This document shows, piece by piece, positions 49,584 through 57,993 of a stretch of 64,000 nt of DNA. A program made the position numbers and the translations under genes. How positions within the stretch are numbered: position 1 is the stretch's first letter; each line of letters opens with the position of its first letter. This DNA comes from an uncultured Ezakiella sp. GTDB taxonomy: Bacteria; Bacillota; Clostridia; Tissierellales; Peptoniphilaceae. Under the pieces are notes generated by a model. It was not told where the DNA came from, did no database searches, and saw only the letters and a list, made by a program, of their open reading frames with translations. The DNA lies in the NCBI RefSeq assembly GCF_943913045.1, contig NZ_CALTVH010000006.1:1-64000 (forward strand). The letters are read 5' to 3'.

Positions 49584-50399
49584 TTATTTTTTTATCTTGC
49601 CAACTACAGTGGCTACTATAAATATCACCAGATTGACCAGGACAATTACAGATCCAGTTGGCAGAGATGCCATAAAGGATATGGAAATGCCGAGGACAAT
49701 TGATATGGCAGATATAATGCAGGCGGCTATCAGGCAGGTCTTAAAGGACCTAAAGAGCCTGAGGCTTGACAGGGCGGGGAAGAGTAATAATGATGATATT
49801 AACATGGCTCCCATTACCCTCATGCCGATTACAATTACCAGAGCTGTGATGATGGCGAGCATCATCCTGTAAGCGTCAACGTTCACGCCAATGGCCTTGG
49901 AAAAATTTTCATCAAAGGTGATGGCAAAGATCTTGTTATAATTTAAAATATAAATTATAAAGACGACAGTGCTTATAATTAAAGTTGCATATAAATCGGT
50001 CTTGCCAATGGTTAGGATAGATCCAAACATAAATTGGTAGATGTCAATTGTCATGCCCTTTGATAAACTTGTCGCTACCACGCCCAGGGCCAGAGATGAA
50101 CTGGATAAGAGGGCGATCATGGCGTCTGCATTGATGGAGGACTTTTTGCTAAGACCCAGCATCAAAAAGGCAGCGATAATTACAATTGGCAGGGCGAAGT
50201 AGAGGGGAGTAAAGCCCAATACAACAGCCAGGGCAAAGGCACCAAAGCCGACGTGGCTGAGGCCATCGCCAATCATGGAAAAGTTTTTTAAAACCAAACT
50301 AACGCCCATAATTGCACTGATAATTCCAGTTATAAGCCCAACTATGAGGGCCCTTTGGATAAAGCCGTGGGCCAGCATCTCGATGAATGTATTAATCAT
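49584..50399 (-). CDS. znuB: Zinc/manganese ABC transporter permease, ZnuB type
   Basis: A 271-aa protein with about eight helices, the GDGLSHVGFGAFAL segment (about 43-56) and GVNVDAYRMMLAIITALVIV-type sequence of the ABC-3 metal permease family. It overlaps the znuC ATPase gene by eight bases and is the last gene of the zinc operon, followed by the terminator at 49530-49558. Imports Zn2+ (or Mn2+) delivered by the ZnuA lipoprotein. Confidence 0.94.
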   Translation of the reverse strand: MINTFIEMLAHGFIQRALIVGLITGIISAIMGVSLVLKNFSMIGDGLSHVGFGAFALAVVLGFTPLYFALPIVIIAAFLMLGLSKKSSINADAMIALLSSSSLALGVVATSLSKGMTIDIYQFMFGSILTIGKTDLYATLIISTVVFIIYILNYNKIFAITFDENFSKAIGVNVDAYRMMLAIITALVIVIGMRVMGAMLISSLLLFPALSSLRLFRSFKTCLIAACIISAISIVLGISISFMASLPTGSVIVLVNLVIFIVATVVGKIKK

Positions 50400-51075
50400 G
50401 GTCGTGGACCCCGCTTATAACTTTATATAAATCAGTAGCAAGATATTCGTCCTTGGACCCGTAAAATAAAATTCCACGGTTTAAATGAAGGACTGACTTG
50501 GCGCACTTGATACAGGTGTTTATATCATGAGTGACCATTACAATTGTTACGCCTTCTTCGTTTAGGCGGTCGATAATATTGTAGAGTTCTTCAGTTGCAA
50601 TTGGATCTAGGCCAGTTGTGGGCTCGTCCAAAAACAAAATATCAGAACCGGACACCAGGGCCCTGGCTAGTAAAACTCTTTGCCTTTGTCCACCTGAAAG
50701 GGCACCAAAATATGCGTCTTTGATATCGTAAATATCTAATCTTTTTAAAGTCTCATCTATTTTTTCCCGGTCAGATTTTTTAAAGAAAAAACGAATTTGA
50801 TTTACCAATCCTAGTGAAACGATTTCATAGACTGTTGCCGGGAAGTTTTCCAAAGACTCATCGACTTGGGGCAGGTAGCCCACGCTTTTAAATGCGGATA
50901 AATCGATTGTCCCCGTGTAATCCTTGAGGCCTAGCATGGCTTTTACCAAAGTTGACTTGCCCGATCCGTTTTCACCGACAATGGCCAGGTAGTCGCCTTT
51001 TTTAATCTTAAAAGAGACATCGTTTAAAATTACATTATTTTTATATTTAATTGTTAAATCTTTAACGGCAAGCAT
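50392..51075 (-). CDS. znuC: Zinc/manganese ABC transporter ATP-binding protein, ZnuC type
   Basis: A 227-aa ATPase with GENGSGKST (about 35-43), ALSGGQRQRVLLARAL (signature) and ILFLDEPTTGLDP, MVTHD. It shares one base with the upstream znuA stop and overlaps znuB by eight bases. Drives zinc import. Confidence 0.94.
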   Translation of the reverse strand: MLAVKDLTIKYKNNVILNDVSFKIKKGDYLAIVGENGSGKSTLVKAMLGLKDYTGTIDLSAFKSVGYLPQVDESLENFPATVYEIVSLGLVNQIRFFFKKSDREKIDETLKRLDIYDIKDAYFGALSGGQRQRVLLARALVSGSDILFLDEPTTGLDPIATEELYNIIDRLNEEGVTIVMVTHDINTCIKCAKSVLHLNRGILFYGSKDEYLATDLYKVISGVHDHD

Positions 51076-52211
51076 TAGTTAAGGGCCTCTTTTAGAGCTT
51101 CAGCATTGGCCTTCATAATGCCTACGTAAGTCTTGCCAGCTTCGAAGTCTTCTTTGGATAAGTTGTGGCAAGAGTGGAAAAGCATGGCCTTGGCTCCAAC
51201 TTCATCTGCAATTTGATTTGCAAGTTTTGGATCGACAAGTTCTTCGTAAAAAATAACTGGGGCCTTTTTTTCTTTCATTTCATTAATAACTTCTCCCATT
51301 TCGCGTGGGTTTGGTTCAGCGTTTGCAGCGCAGTTGTCATAGACTGATTCCACGTCTAGGTCGTATTGGTTGGCAAAGTATGAGAGGGCAAAGCGACTGC
51401 CGAAAAATATTGTATCTGAATTTGCACTGGCTACGATGTCTTTAAATTCTTTGTCAAGTTCATCCAAATCTCCGATTAACTTGTCGTAGTTTGTCTTGTA
51501 TTCGTCCTTGTTGGCAGGGTCGATAGTTATAATTTTATTGTAAATATTTTCTGCCATTTTTTTGGCGAGAACTGGGCTGGTCCAAATATGTGGATCATAG
51601 AGATGGTGGTGGCCTTCGTGGCCGTGGTGGTCATGATCGTGGTCGTGATCGTCGAGGCCATGATCATGGTCTTCATCGTGGTCGTGATCGTCGTGGTCAT
51701 GATCATGGTCTTCATCGTGATCATCGTGGTCGTGGTCATGATCGTGGTCCTCATCTTCGTCATGGTCGTGATCGTGATCATGGTCGTGGTCCTCGCCCTT
51801 CATTAGGTCGATTCCTTCAGCTGCCTTGACAACCCTGTCCATATCCAAGCTGATGGCCTTGGCAGTTCTACCAAACCATTCTTCCATATATTCAGATGTA
51901 TAGACAACCATGTCTGCCTTTTGTAGGGATAAAATATCGTCTGGGCTTGGCTCAAAGGCGTGTGAGTCTGCTCCTGGTGGGAGCAAGAGGGAAACATTTG
52001 CCTGAGGGGCTATGGCCTTGGCAAAGGAATAAGTTGGGAAAAGAGTTGTTACGATAGAAAGATCTGATGATTGTTCTTCGTTTTTAACTTCTTCTTTATT
52101 TTCTTCTGTTTTATTTTCATTGGTTTTTGTTTGCTCTTGTGGCCTTGCACAAGCAGTAAAAATTAAAGCACTTACTATTATTAATACAAATATTTTTTTA
52201 AGATTGTTCAT
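51075..52211 (-). CDS. znuA: ZnuA-type zinc-binding lipoprotein with giant His/Asp loop
   Basis: A 378-aa protein; the ATG at 52211 (fourth codon after the longer frame's first) has the correct 11-base gap to AAGGAG, and it overlaps the zur stop by one base. The lipobox is IFTACAR (Cys about 21). The metal-binding domain of the ZnuA/TroA family has its His ligands (DSHAFEPSP, HIWTSP, FHSCHN). Between them a loop of about 65 residues consists almost only of His and Asp/Glu with short breaks (HDHDHDHD, HDEDHDHG). Such loops sense or store zinc. The DNA is a run of 6-base units, prone to length change. Confidence 0.95.
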   Translation of the reverse strand: MNNLKKIFVLIIVSALIFTACARPQEQTKTNENKTEENKEEVKNEEQSSDLSIVTTLFPTYSFAKAIAPQANVSLLLPPGADSHAFEPSPDDILSLQKADMVVYTSEYMEEWFGRTAKAISLDMDRVVKAAEGIDLMKGEDHDHDHDHDHDEDEDHDHDHDHDDHDEDHDHDHDDHDHDEDHDHGLDDHDHDHDHHGHEGHHHLYDPHIWTSPVLAKKMAENIYNKIITIDPANKDEYKTNYDKLIGDLDELDKEFKDIVASANSDTIFFGSRFALSYFANQYDLDVESVYDNCAANAEPNPREMGEVINEMKEKKAPVIFYEELVDPKLANQIADEVGAKAMLFHSCHNLSKEDFEAGKTYVGIMKANAEALKEALN

Positions 52212-52594
52212 TATTTCATACACTCCTTACATAATCCATAAAGTATAATTGAATTGGTATCAACTAAAAAGTGGTGGTGGTTCATTAAGTGATCGGAAAA
52301 GTCGTGGAGATCATCGCAGTCCAGCTTAAAGTTCTTGCCGCATGAATTGCATTTTAAAATTGCAAAGCCAGTATCAGCCTTTGTCCTCCTGTATCTGAGC
52401 TTGCCGTCAACATAAAAGCTGTTGACCTTGCCGGCTTCCTTTAATTTTGCCAACCGCCTATAAACTGTGGGCACGCTAACGGGTGTTCCCTTGGACCTTA
52501 AATAGTCCACGATTTCATCGCAAGAAAAATCCTTGTCGGTGGATAAAATTTCATCGATTAATTGTTTTTGTTCAGTTCTATAACCATTTGCCAT
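52211..52594 (-). CDS. zur: Fur family regulator, probably Zur
   Basis: A 127-aa protein with the winged helix (about 15-80, TPVSVPTVYRRLAKLKEAG), the CNSCG (about 95-99) and CKEC (about 123-126) structural-zinc pairs and the His-rich segment HDFSDHLMNHHHF (about 108-120). Position as first gene of the zinc import operon and the palindrome in its promoter point to the zinc-responsive member. It would repress its own operon when zinc is ample. Confidence 0.93.
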   Translation of the reverse strand: MANGYRTEQKQLIDEILSTDKDFSCDEIVDYLRSKGTPVSVPTVYRRLAKLKEAGKVNSFYVDGKLRYRRTKADTGFAILKCNSCGKNFKLDCDDLHDFSDHLMNHHHFLVDTNSIILYGLCKECMK

Positions 52595-52615
52595 TTTTTA
52601 ACCTCCAAATCTAAA

Positions 52616-52632
52616 TTGATAATCAATATCAA
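52616..52632. promoter_or_regulatory. Zur-box-like operator
   Basis: TTGATAATCAATATCAA contains the inverted repeat TTGATA-N5-TATCAA, similar to Fur/Zur boxes. It lies nine bases downstream of the -10 of the zur operon, in the transcribed start region, where repressor binding would block transcription. Confidence 0.75.
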
Positions 52633-52640
52633 CTTTCTTA

Positions 52641-52668
52641 ATTATAACAAGAAAAAAACTTTTGTCAA
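52641..52668 (-). promoter_or_regulatory. Promoter of the zur-znuACB operon
   Basis: On the minus strand TTGACA (52668-52663), a 16-base spacer and TATAAT (52646-52641). Confidence 0.8.
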
Positions 52669-52691
52669 TAGGCAGAGGCAGATAAAAAATT

Positions 52692-52713
52692 TTAATGGAT
52701 AGCTAACCATTAA
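52692..52713. promoter_or_regulatory. Near-perfect 22-bp palindrome between zur and htrA
   Basis: TTAATGGATAGCTAACCATTAA differs from its reverse complement only at one symmetric pair. It lies upstream of both the zur promoter and htrA and may be an operator for an unknown regulator. Confidence 0.45.
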
Positions 52714-52850
52714 TCAGTGTTTATAATTCCTTTATCAAGGGTAAATATATGGAGAAATCTATATTAATATTAAGATTATTGCTTAAGATTTTTTGATTTT
52801 TAAACAATTTTAATACTAATAATCATCTTCATTTAGAAAGAGGTGTTATT

Positions 52851-54107
52851 ATGGATGATAGACAAGATTTTGATGCCTGGAGAGAAGCTCGCAGGCGTGA
52901 ACGCGATGAGCGTTATGAATATAGGTTAAATAACAGAAAATCTGCCAGGGATGATTACAGCGGATACAATTACACGACAGATGATGACGAGCCCTATGTA
53001 TATGTAGAGGCCAAGCCTAAAAAGAAAAAGAAGGCAAGTCGGGTATTTTTATCTGGCCTATTGTCAGTCCTACTTGGTTTGGGTGGCGGTTATGCAGGTG
53101 CTTCTTTGTTTTATGAAAACAATCCCGTTCAAAAAACTGTGGAGACCCAAAACGTTTCAATTAGTACCACCGATGAGATGGGCACGGTTGAAGCTGTTGC
53201 AAAAAAAGCCCTGCCATCAGTTGTGGGCATTACGACTACTGGCAAGGTCAATACATTTTTTGGCGAGAGAGAAGTTCAAGGTGTTGGCAGCGGCGTTATT
53301 ATTAATTCAAATGGCTATATACTCACTAACTCCCACGTGGTTAGCGATGGCAATACATCGAGAATCCAAGTTATGCTCGAAGATGACAAGACTGTGGATG
53401 CAAAACTTTTGTGGAACGATCCCTACATGGACCTAGCCGTAATAAAAGTTGATGAGACAAATTTGCCAGCAGCTGAGTTGGGCGATTCGGATAATGTTAA
53501 TATTGGTGAGCAAGCGATTGCCATTGGAAATCCATTGGGACTTGACTTCAACAGATCAGTTACTGCAGGCTATGTTTCCGGTGTGGACAGGACTATTGAA
53601 ACTCAAGACGGCAAGATTATATCAGGCCTTATTCAAACAGATGCTGCCATCAACAATGGTAACTCTGGTGGGCCACTTTTAAATAAAAAAGGTCAAGTAA
53701 TTGGTATAAATACAATTAAGATTGGCGGACAAGCCACAGAAGGTCTTGGCTTTGCAATTCCTATTAACACAGCCAAGGAAATTGTGGACGCAATTATTTC
53801 CCGCGGAGACAAGAGTCCTTTGGTACTTGGAGTTAGAGTTGTGGACTATCAATACTTTAAGGCCAGGATGGGTATAGAAGACAATATCAAAAACGGTGCA
53901 ATTATTCTTGAAATCGAAGAAGGCAGCCTTGCTGATAGGGCAGGACTAACTAGAGGTGATATAATAATTGACATCGATGGAGAAGAGATAACAAACGCTT
54001 CTCAAATTAGAACAATCCTCTTTAAACACAAGGAGGGAGATCTCTTAAAGGTAAAGATCAATCAAAACAACATGGAAAAACTAATTGAAATCAAATTGGA
54101 GTATTAG
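52851..54107 (+). CDS. htrA: HtrA-type serine protease with PDZ domain
   Basis: A 418-aa protein. A charged cytoplasmic N terminus (about 1-60) precedes one membrane helix (about 63-85). The trypsin-like domain has His in TNSHVVS, Asp in DPYMDLAVIKV and Ser in NNGNSGGPLL. A PDZ domain follows at about 325-410 (ADRAGLTRGDIIIDIDG). It should remove misfolded exported proteins. AGAGGTG precedes the start. A zinc-ribbon protein gene follows by eight bases. Confidence 0.96.
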   Translation: MDDRQDFDAWREARRRERDERYEYRLNNRKSARDDYSGYNYTTDDDEPYVYVEAKPKKKKKASRVFLSGLLSVLLGLGGGYAGASLFYENNPVQKTVETQNVSISTTDEMGTVEAVAKKALPSVVGITTTGKVNTFFGEREVQGVGSGVIINSNGYILTNSHVVSDGNTSRIQVMLEDDKTVDAKLLWNDPYMDLAVIKVDETNLPAAELGDSDNVNIGEQAIAIGNPLGLDFNRSVTAGYVSGVDRTIETQDGKIISGLIQTDAAINNGNSGGPLLNKKGQVIGINTIKIGGQATEGLGFAIPINTAKEIVDAIISRGDKSPLVLGVRVVDYQYFKARMGIEDNIKNGAIILEIEEGSLADRAGLTRGDIIIDIDGEEITNASQIRTILFKHKEGDLLKVKINQNNMEKLIEIKLEY

Positions 54108-54115
54108 GAGGTATT

Positions 54116-54628
54116 ATGAGTTTTTTAAATGATTTAGGCATTAATTTTTCAAAAGAGCCAAAGGAAGTTCAAGAAGTCAAGAAGATGATTGCTGCAAGTG
54201 AGGATAAGAGAGAGGCTTTGATCCAAGCCCTTGTTCAAGAAGAAAGCAGAATTATAAACAACAACAACGAAGAATTTAAAAGAATCGGAGAATATGTTTT
54301 TAATAACTACGAGAACTTAAAGGAAAGTGGCCTGTCAGATGCTTGCAAGGAAAGCTATGATATTATCAAGGCCAGCGAAGGTGACCTTAAGGAAATATCT
54401 GAAAAGAAAGAAGAAATCGTAAAAAGATATGACGATGAAATTGAAATTCTAAAAAAGAGATTGGAAGTTTTCCAACCAGCACAAGAAGCTCCAAGCCCAG
54501 AAGCAGGTCCTATTAATGAAGGCCCTGGTCCAGTTGACAATGGTCCTGCAAGCTTTTGCCCAAACTGTGGTTCAAAAGTTGACGTCAATTCAAAATTCTG
54601 CGGTTCCTGCGGAGCCAAGATAAATTAA
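54116..54628 (+). CDS. Helical protein with C-terminal double zinc ribbon
   Basis: A 170-aa protein. Residues about 1-125 are charged and helical. A Pro-rich linker (PSPEAGPINEGPGPVDNGP) leads to FCPNCGSKVDVNSKFCGSCGAKIN, two CxxC pairs of a zinc ribbon. It follows htrA by eight bases with GGAGG, so they are co-transcribed, and a terminator closes the pair. No enzyme motif. It could be an adaptor or regulator of the protease; that is inference. Confidence 0.8.
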   Translation: MSFLNDLGINFSKEPKEVQEVKKMIAASEDKREALIQALVQEESRIINNNNEEFKRIGEYVFNNYENLKESGLSDACKESYDIIKASEGDLKEISEKKEEIVKRYDDEIEILKKRLEVFQPAQEAPSPEAGPINEGPGPVDNGPASFCPNCGSKVDVNSKFCGSCGAKIN

Positions 54629-54634
54629 AAACTT

Positions 54635-54667
54635 ATCCCAGGTTTTATTGACCTGGGATGTTTTTTT
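54635..54667 (+). terminator. Terminator of the htrA operon
   Basis: ATCCCAGGT pairs with ACCTGGGAT around TTTATTG, followed by G and seven T. Confidence 0.9.
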
Positions 54668-54689
54668 GCATAGGAATTAATTAGAAAAT

Positions 54690-54707
54690 AATTTTCTGCA
54701 GAAAATT
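54690..54707. promoter_or_regulatory. Perfect 18-bp palindrome upstream of veg
   Basis: AATTTTCTGCAGAAAATT is its own reverse complement. It lies between the htrA-operon terminator and the veg promoter; a regulator site is possible. Confidence 0.4.
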
Positions 54708-54770
54708 TCTATAAAAAATAAAAAACTCATCGGCCAATAGGCCCATAAGTGTTGAAAATCACGGAAAAAT

Positions 54771-54799
54771 TTGACTTTTTATTTCAAATATGTTACAAT
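54771..54799 (+). promoter_or_regulatory. Sigma-A promoter of veg
   Basis: TTGACT (54771-54776), a 17-base spacer and TACAAT (54794-54799) with extended TGT. Confidence 0.75.
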
Positions 54800-54849
54800 A
54801 AGACCAGTTAAGCGAATACATTTAGACAATTTAAGAAAGCGAGGGTGTT

Positions 54850-55086
54850 ATGAGCAAAGTTGATATCATTAAGGGCAACTTAAAAGGATTGGTTGGCAAA
54901 CCTGTCATGATCAAATCCGACCTAGGCAGAAATAAAACTGTAGAAACAGAGGGTGTGGTAACAAACACATATCCTGGAGTTTTTACTGTGGAGGTTAACT
55001 ATAGTCTCGACGTTACGGGGACTGTATCTTTTTCCTATTCGGATGTCCTTTGTGACCGTGTTGTAATAACACCGCTTGTAAGTTGA
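54850..55086 (+). CDS. veg: Veg family protein
   Basis: A 78-aa protein beginning MSKVDIIKGNLKGLVGK and including GVFTVEVNY and SFSYSDVLCDRVVITP, characteristic of Veg, a small SH3-like protein conserved across Bacillota and linked to biofilm matrix control in Bacillus subtilis. AAAGCGAGGGTG precedes the ATG. The location directly before ispE repeats the arrangement seen in many Bacillota, although here a terminator and promoter separate them. Confidence 0.94.
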   Translation: MSKVDIIKGNLKGLVGKPVMIKSDLGRNKTVETEGVVTNTYPGVFTVEVNYSLDVTGTVSFSYSDVLCDRVVITPLVS

Positions 55087-55108
55087 TAATAGATTAAATA
55101 TGAACTTG

Positions 55109-55138
55109 AGATCTTGTTTTTAAAACAGGATCTTTTTT
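55109..55138 (+). terminator. Terminator of veg
   Basis: AGATCTTGTTTT pairs with AAAACAGGATCT (one G-T pair), followed by TTTTT. Confidence 0.85.
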
Positions 55139-55159
55139 ATTGAATACTATATATTTTAA

Positions 55160-55188
55160 TTGTAAAATCATATATCATTTGTTATAAT
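55160..55188 (+). promoter_or_regulatory. Sigma-A promoter of the ispE operon
   Basis: TTGTAA (55160-55165), a 17-base spacer and TATAAT (55183-55188). The ATG at 55208 is about 13 bases from the predicted start, with ACAGGTGA before it. Confidence 0.75.
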
Positions 55189-55207
55189 ATAAGAAACAGG
55201 TGATTAT

Positions 55208-55987
55208 ATGAACGAGTTTTTAGCCAAGGGAAAAATTAATTTAAATTTAAAGGTCCTTTCAAAAAGACCAGACGGCTACCACAATATAGAATCTGTGATG
55301 ACCGAGCTGGATTTTGGGGATACTTTGCGTATTAAGGAATCCTCTTGCTGCGACAGCTTTACTTGCAATATCAAAGGCCTTAATAGAGATAATTTGGTAT
55401 TAAAAGCTCTGAGTATTTTGAGAAACTCATACAGGGTCCCTCCCATGGAGATAGAGCTTGAGAAGCGCCTGCCCATAGCAAGTGGCATGGGCGGTGGATC
55501 AAGTGATGCTGCATCTTTTATTATGGCTGCAAAAAAACTCTTTGACCTTCCCATGACCAGGGCGGATATTTTTGATATCTGCAGGCAAATAGGCATGGAC
55601 GTTAGCTTTTTTATTGACGGCGGAATCCAAGTTGCTAGCGAGCGGGGAGATGTCCTTAGTAAAATCCAAGGGGTAAAGAGGGATGTCCTGGTGGTCTTTG
55701 ACGTGCCTAGCTATTCCAAAAATGTTTATCAGCTGATGAGACCTGAAGACTTTAATTCTGATTCTTATAATGACCTCTTGGCTCCAGTTTTGAGAGACAA
55801 CCAAGACTTAAAGAATTTTTATGAATACATTTTGCAATTTGGCAATTTTAAAATGACAGGGGCAGGCGGGGCCTTTTACCTTATAGATAAAATCGATAGG
55901 CTAAGAGATATAACTAAAAAGATTGAGGCCAGTTACAAGAAAATTGGCAGCCTACTTGTTCCAACGGGAGACGCGTATGATTATTAA
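55208..55987 (+). CDS. ispE: 4-diphosphocytidyl-2-C-methyl-D-erythritol kinase
   Basis: A 259-aa GHMP kinase. KGKINLNLKVLSKRPDGYHNI (part quoted: KRPDGYHNI) at the start, LPIASGMGGGSSDAA (ATP loop, about 87-101) and MTGAGGAFY at the end are IspE marks. It phosphorylates CDP-methylerythritol in the MEP route to isoprenoids, so this organism should use MEP. It overlaps the next gene by 11 bases, giving a short operon. Confidence 0.95.
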   Translation: MNEFLAKGKINLNLKVLSKRPDGYHNIESVMTELDFGDTLRIKESSCCDSFTCNIKGLNRDNLVLKALSILRNSYRVPPMEIELEKRLPIASGMGGGSSDAASFIMAAKKLFDLPMTRADIFDICRQIGMDVSFFIDGGIQVASERGDVLSKIQGVKRDVLVVFDVPSYSKNVYQLMRPEDFNSDSYNDLLAPVLRDNQDLKNFYEYILQFGNFKMTGAGGAFYLIDKIDRLRDITKKIEASYKKIGSLLVPTGDAYDY

Positions 55988-56660
55988 TATTATTAAGACA
56001 ATTTTTGCTATAGTTTTCTTATCTACGATGGGATATATGGCTAGCTATATTTTTAAAAAGAGCTATTGGAGCAATTTTTACAAGCTCCTTGGTGTCTATT
56101 CTATTTTTGGGATAGTTATGATTGGCCAGGCCTACATAGTCAGAGCCTATGCGTATTTTGAAGTGAATTCTGCTTCTCTGCCCAGGGTTATGGGTATTAG
56201 CAGGTTGCTATTGGCTCTGTTTTTTACCCTGCTGTCAGTTTTTTCGTATTATCTTTACATTGTTCGATTCAAAAAGAGAAGATACCAACGCCAGCAAAAT
56301 TTTGTTTGGATACTGGCCATTATTTCAATTGTTTTGGCAGTCCTCCCACAAAATGAATATTTCAAGGAAAATCCCGGCAGACTTTTGCCGCAGATCAGGA
56401 CCATTCCATCCATTATCCTAGGCTTATACGTAAGCTTTGTCTTGACATTGGACGGTTATTACAAGAGGAGTGGAATTTTTCAACGCTTTGGCTTGTATCT
56501 AGCCCTTATGCAAGTAGTCCAATTTTTATATGTTTATGTTTTCAAGGTCAGGGCCAAGGACGAGTATACGATTCTCGTTTTTGCCAGCCTGATTTTTATG
56601 CTGATAAATTATTCTTTCTACAGAGAATTATCTAGTAAGAATGAGTTGGACAAGTACTGA
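55977..56660 (+). CDS. Multi-spanning membrane protein, unknown function
   Basis: A 227-aa protein; the ATG at 55977 has GGGAG seven bases before it and overlaps ispE. About seven hydrophobic helices (about 4-24, 33-53, 68-92, 105-122, 143-160, 170-190 and 200-215) joined by basic loops such as RFKKRRYQRQQ. Family not recognised; the helix count resembles receptor-like or carrier modules without a cytoplasmic output domain. It ends one base inside the next start, so it is coupled to the decarboxylase gene. Confidence 0.75.
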   Translation: MIINIIKTIFAIVFLSTMGYMASYIFKKSYWSNFYKLLGVYSIFGIVMIGQAYIVRAYAYFEVNSASLPRVMGISRLLLALFFTLLSVFSYYLYIVRFKKRRYQRQQNFVWILAIISIVLAVLPQNEYFKENPGRLLPQIRTIPSIILGLYVSFVLTLDGYYKRSGIFQRFGLYLALMQVVQFLYVYVFKVRAKDEYTILVFASLIFMLINYSFYRELSSKNELDKY

Positions 56661-57991
56661 TGAAAAGAGAATTATACGAGTCTTTGAGAGCGAATCTTAA
56701 ACGTGATTCGGTTAAATTTTTGATGCCGGGTCACAAGCACAGGTTGGACCAAGTGATTAGCTTGGATCCTTCTTTTGATTTTACGGAATCCTTTGGGACG
56801 GACAATTTAAATGATCCACAAGATGTGATTAAGAGGAGCCAGATGAGGTGTGCAAACATCTTCGGATCCAAGGCGAGTTTTTATACGGTAAACGGATCTT
56901 CGGGCGGCCTTATCGCCTCGATTTTTTATGCGACGAGTCCTGGGGATGACATACTTGTTGCGAGAAATTGCCACATCTCAGTTATCAGGGCCTGTATAAT
57001 AAACAGGCTTAAGGTCCACTATATACAGACAAATTTTGATCAGGGCCTTGATAAAAATATTTTGGCCGAGGAATTTGAAGACCAAGTCAAAAAAATCCAG
57101 CCAAAGGCGATAGTAATTACTCATCCAAATTATTTTGGCTTTCCAGTAGATATAGAAAAAATTGTAGATATATCCAAGAATTACCAGTCCACGCTCATAG
57201 TGGACGAGGCCCACGGCGGTCACTTGCATTTCTCTGATGACCTGCCAATGTCGGCAGTAGACGCAGGTGCTGATATAGTAATTCAATCGGTCCACAAGAT
57301 GTTAACGGGCCTCAACCAAAGTGCTTATGTTCACGTGGCCAGCGACCGGGTGGATATTGATAGGCTCTTTAGGGCCATTACAACTTTTCAAACGACTAGT
57401 CCCTCCTATCCAATAATTGCCTCCTGTGAGGCGGCGGCTGCCTTTATGCAGGTCGAGGGAAGGAGGAGGCTGACTGAGAATATAGCTTGGGCGAAAAAAT
57501 TTACTGACGACCTTAAGCAAATAGAAAAGCTCAGGGTTTTGGATTATAATAATCGCGATCCCTTAAAAATTGTTTTTAATGTCAGAGGTATGGATGGAGA
57601 AAGCCTTCACAAAAAACTTTATGAGGACTATAATATAGAGGCCGAGATGAACGACGGGGTAAATGTATTGTTACTCGCGACCTTGATGAATGAAGAGGAA
57701 GATTACGCCAAAGCCTTGGCTGCAGTGAAAGATCTTGCAAGAGATGCAGGCGGAGAATTTAGAAGTAAAGAAAATTATTTTATTATTCCAAAGAAGATTA
57801 TGGAGCCCTACCAGGCTTACGCTTGCAAACGAATAGAGATCGATGCTAGGCAAGCGGCGGGCAGGGTCAGTGCAGATTTTATAGGACCATATCCTCCGGG
57901 TATACCGGTGTTAGTGCCGGGCGAGCAGGTTGAGGATGGACTTTTAAAATATATAGACAAGAAGATTTATGTAATTGATGAAAGGAGTTAA
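56660..57991 (+). CDS. Orn/Lys/Arg decarboxylase family protein (PLP)
   Basis: A 443-aa protein. The PLP lysine is in SVHKMLTGLNQSAYVH (about 211-226), preceded by DEAHGGHLHFSDD (about 181-193), with FGTDNLNDP at the N terminus. The C-terminal part (YPPGIPVLVPGEQ) is typical of the OAT-like/Orn_DC major and C domains. It probably forms a polyamine (agmatine or cadaverine) and may consume protons. It lacks the long N-terminal domain of inducible SpeF/CadA enzymes. The gene overlaps the upstream membrane protein gene by one base and pta follows after two bases. Confidence 0.92.
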   Translation: MKRELYESLRANLKRDSVKFLMPGHKHRLDQVISLDPSFDFTESFGTDNLNDPQDVIKRSQMRCANIFGSKASFYTVNGSSGGLIASIFYATSPGDDILVARNCHISVIRACIINRLKVHYIQTNFDQGLDKNILAEEFEDQVKKIQPKAIVITHPNYFGFPVDIEKIVDISKNYQSTLIVDEAHGGHLHFSDDLPMSAVDAGADIVIQSVHKMLTGLNQSAYVHVASDRVDIDRLFRAITTFQTTSPSYPIIASCEAAAAFMQVEGRRRLTENIAWAKKFTDDLKQIEKLRVLDYNNRDPLKIVFNVRGMDGESLHKKLYEDYNIEAEMNDGVNVLLLATLMNEEEDYAKALAAVKDLARDAGGEFRSKENYFIIPKKIMEPYQAYACKRIEIDARQAAGRVSADFIGPYPPGIPVLVPGEQVEDGLLKYIDKKIYVIDERS

Positions 57992-57993
57992 GG

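Noticed and set aside
51588..51829. Two overlapping plus-strand frames of 72-79 codons rich in Val/Ile or Arg/Gly
   Set aside because: They are the complement of the His/Asp repeat in znuA; repetitive codons leave all frames open, and no ribosome site precedes them.
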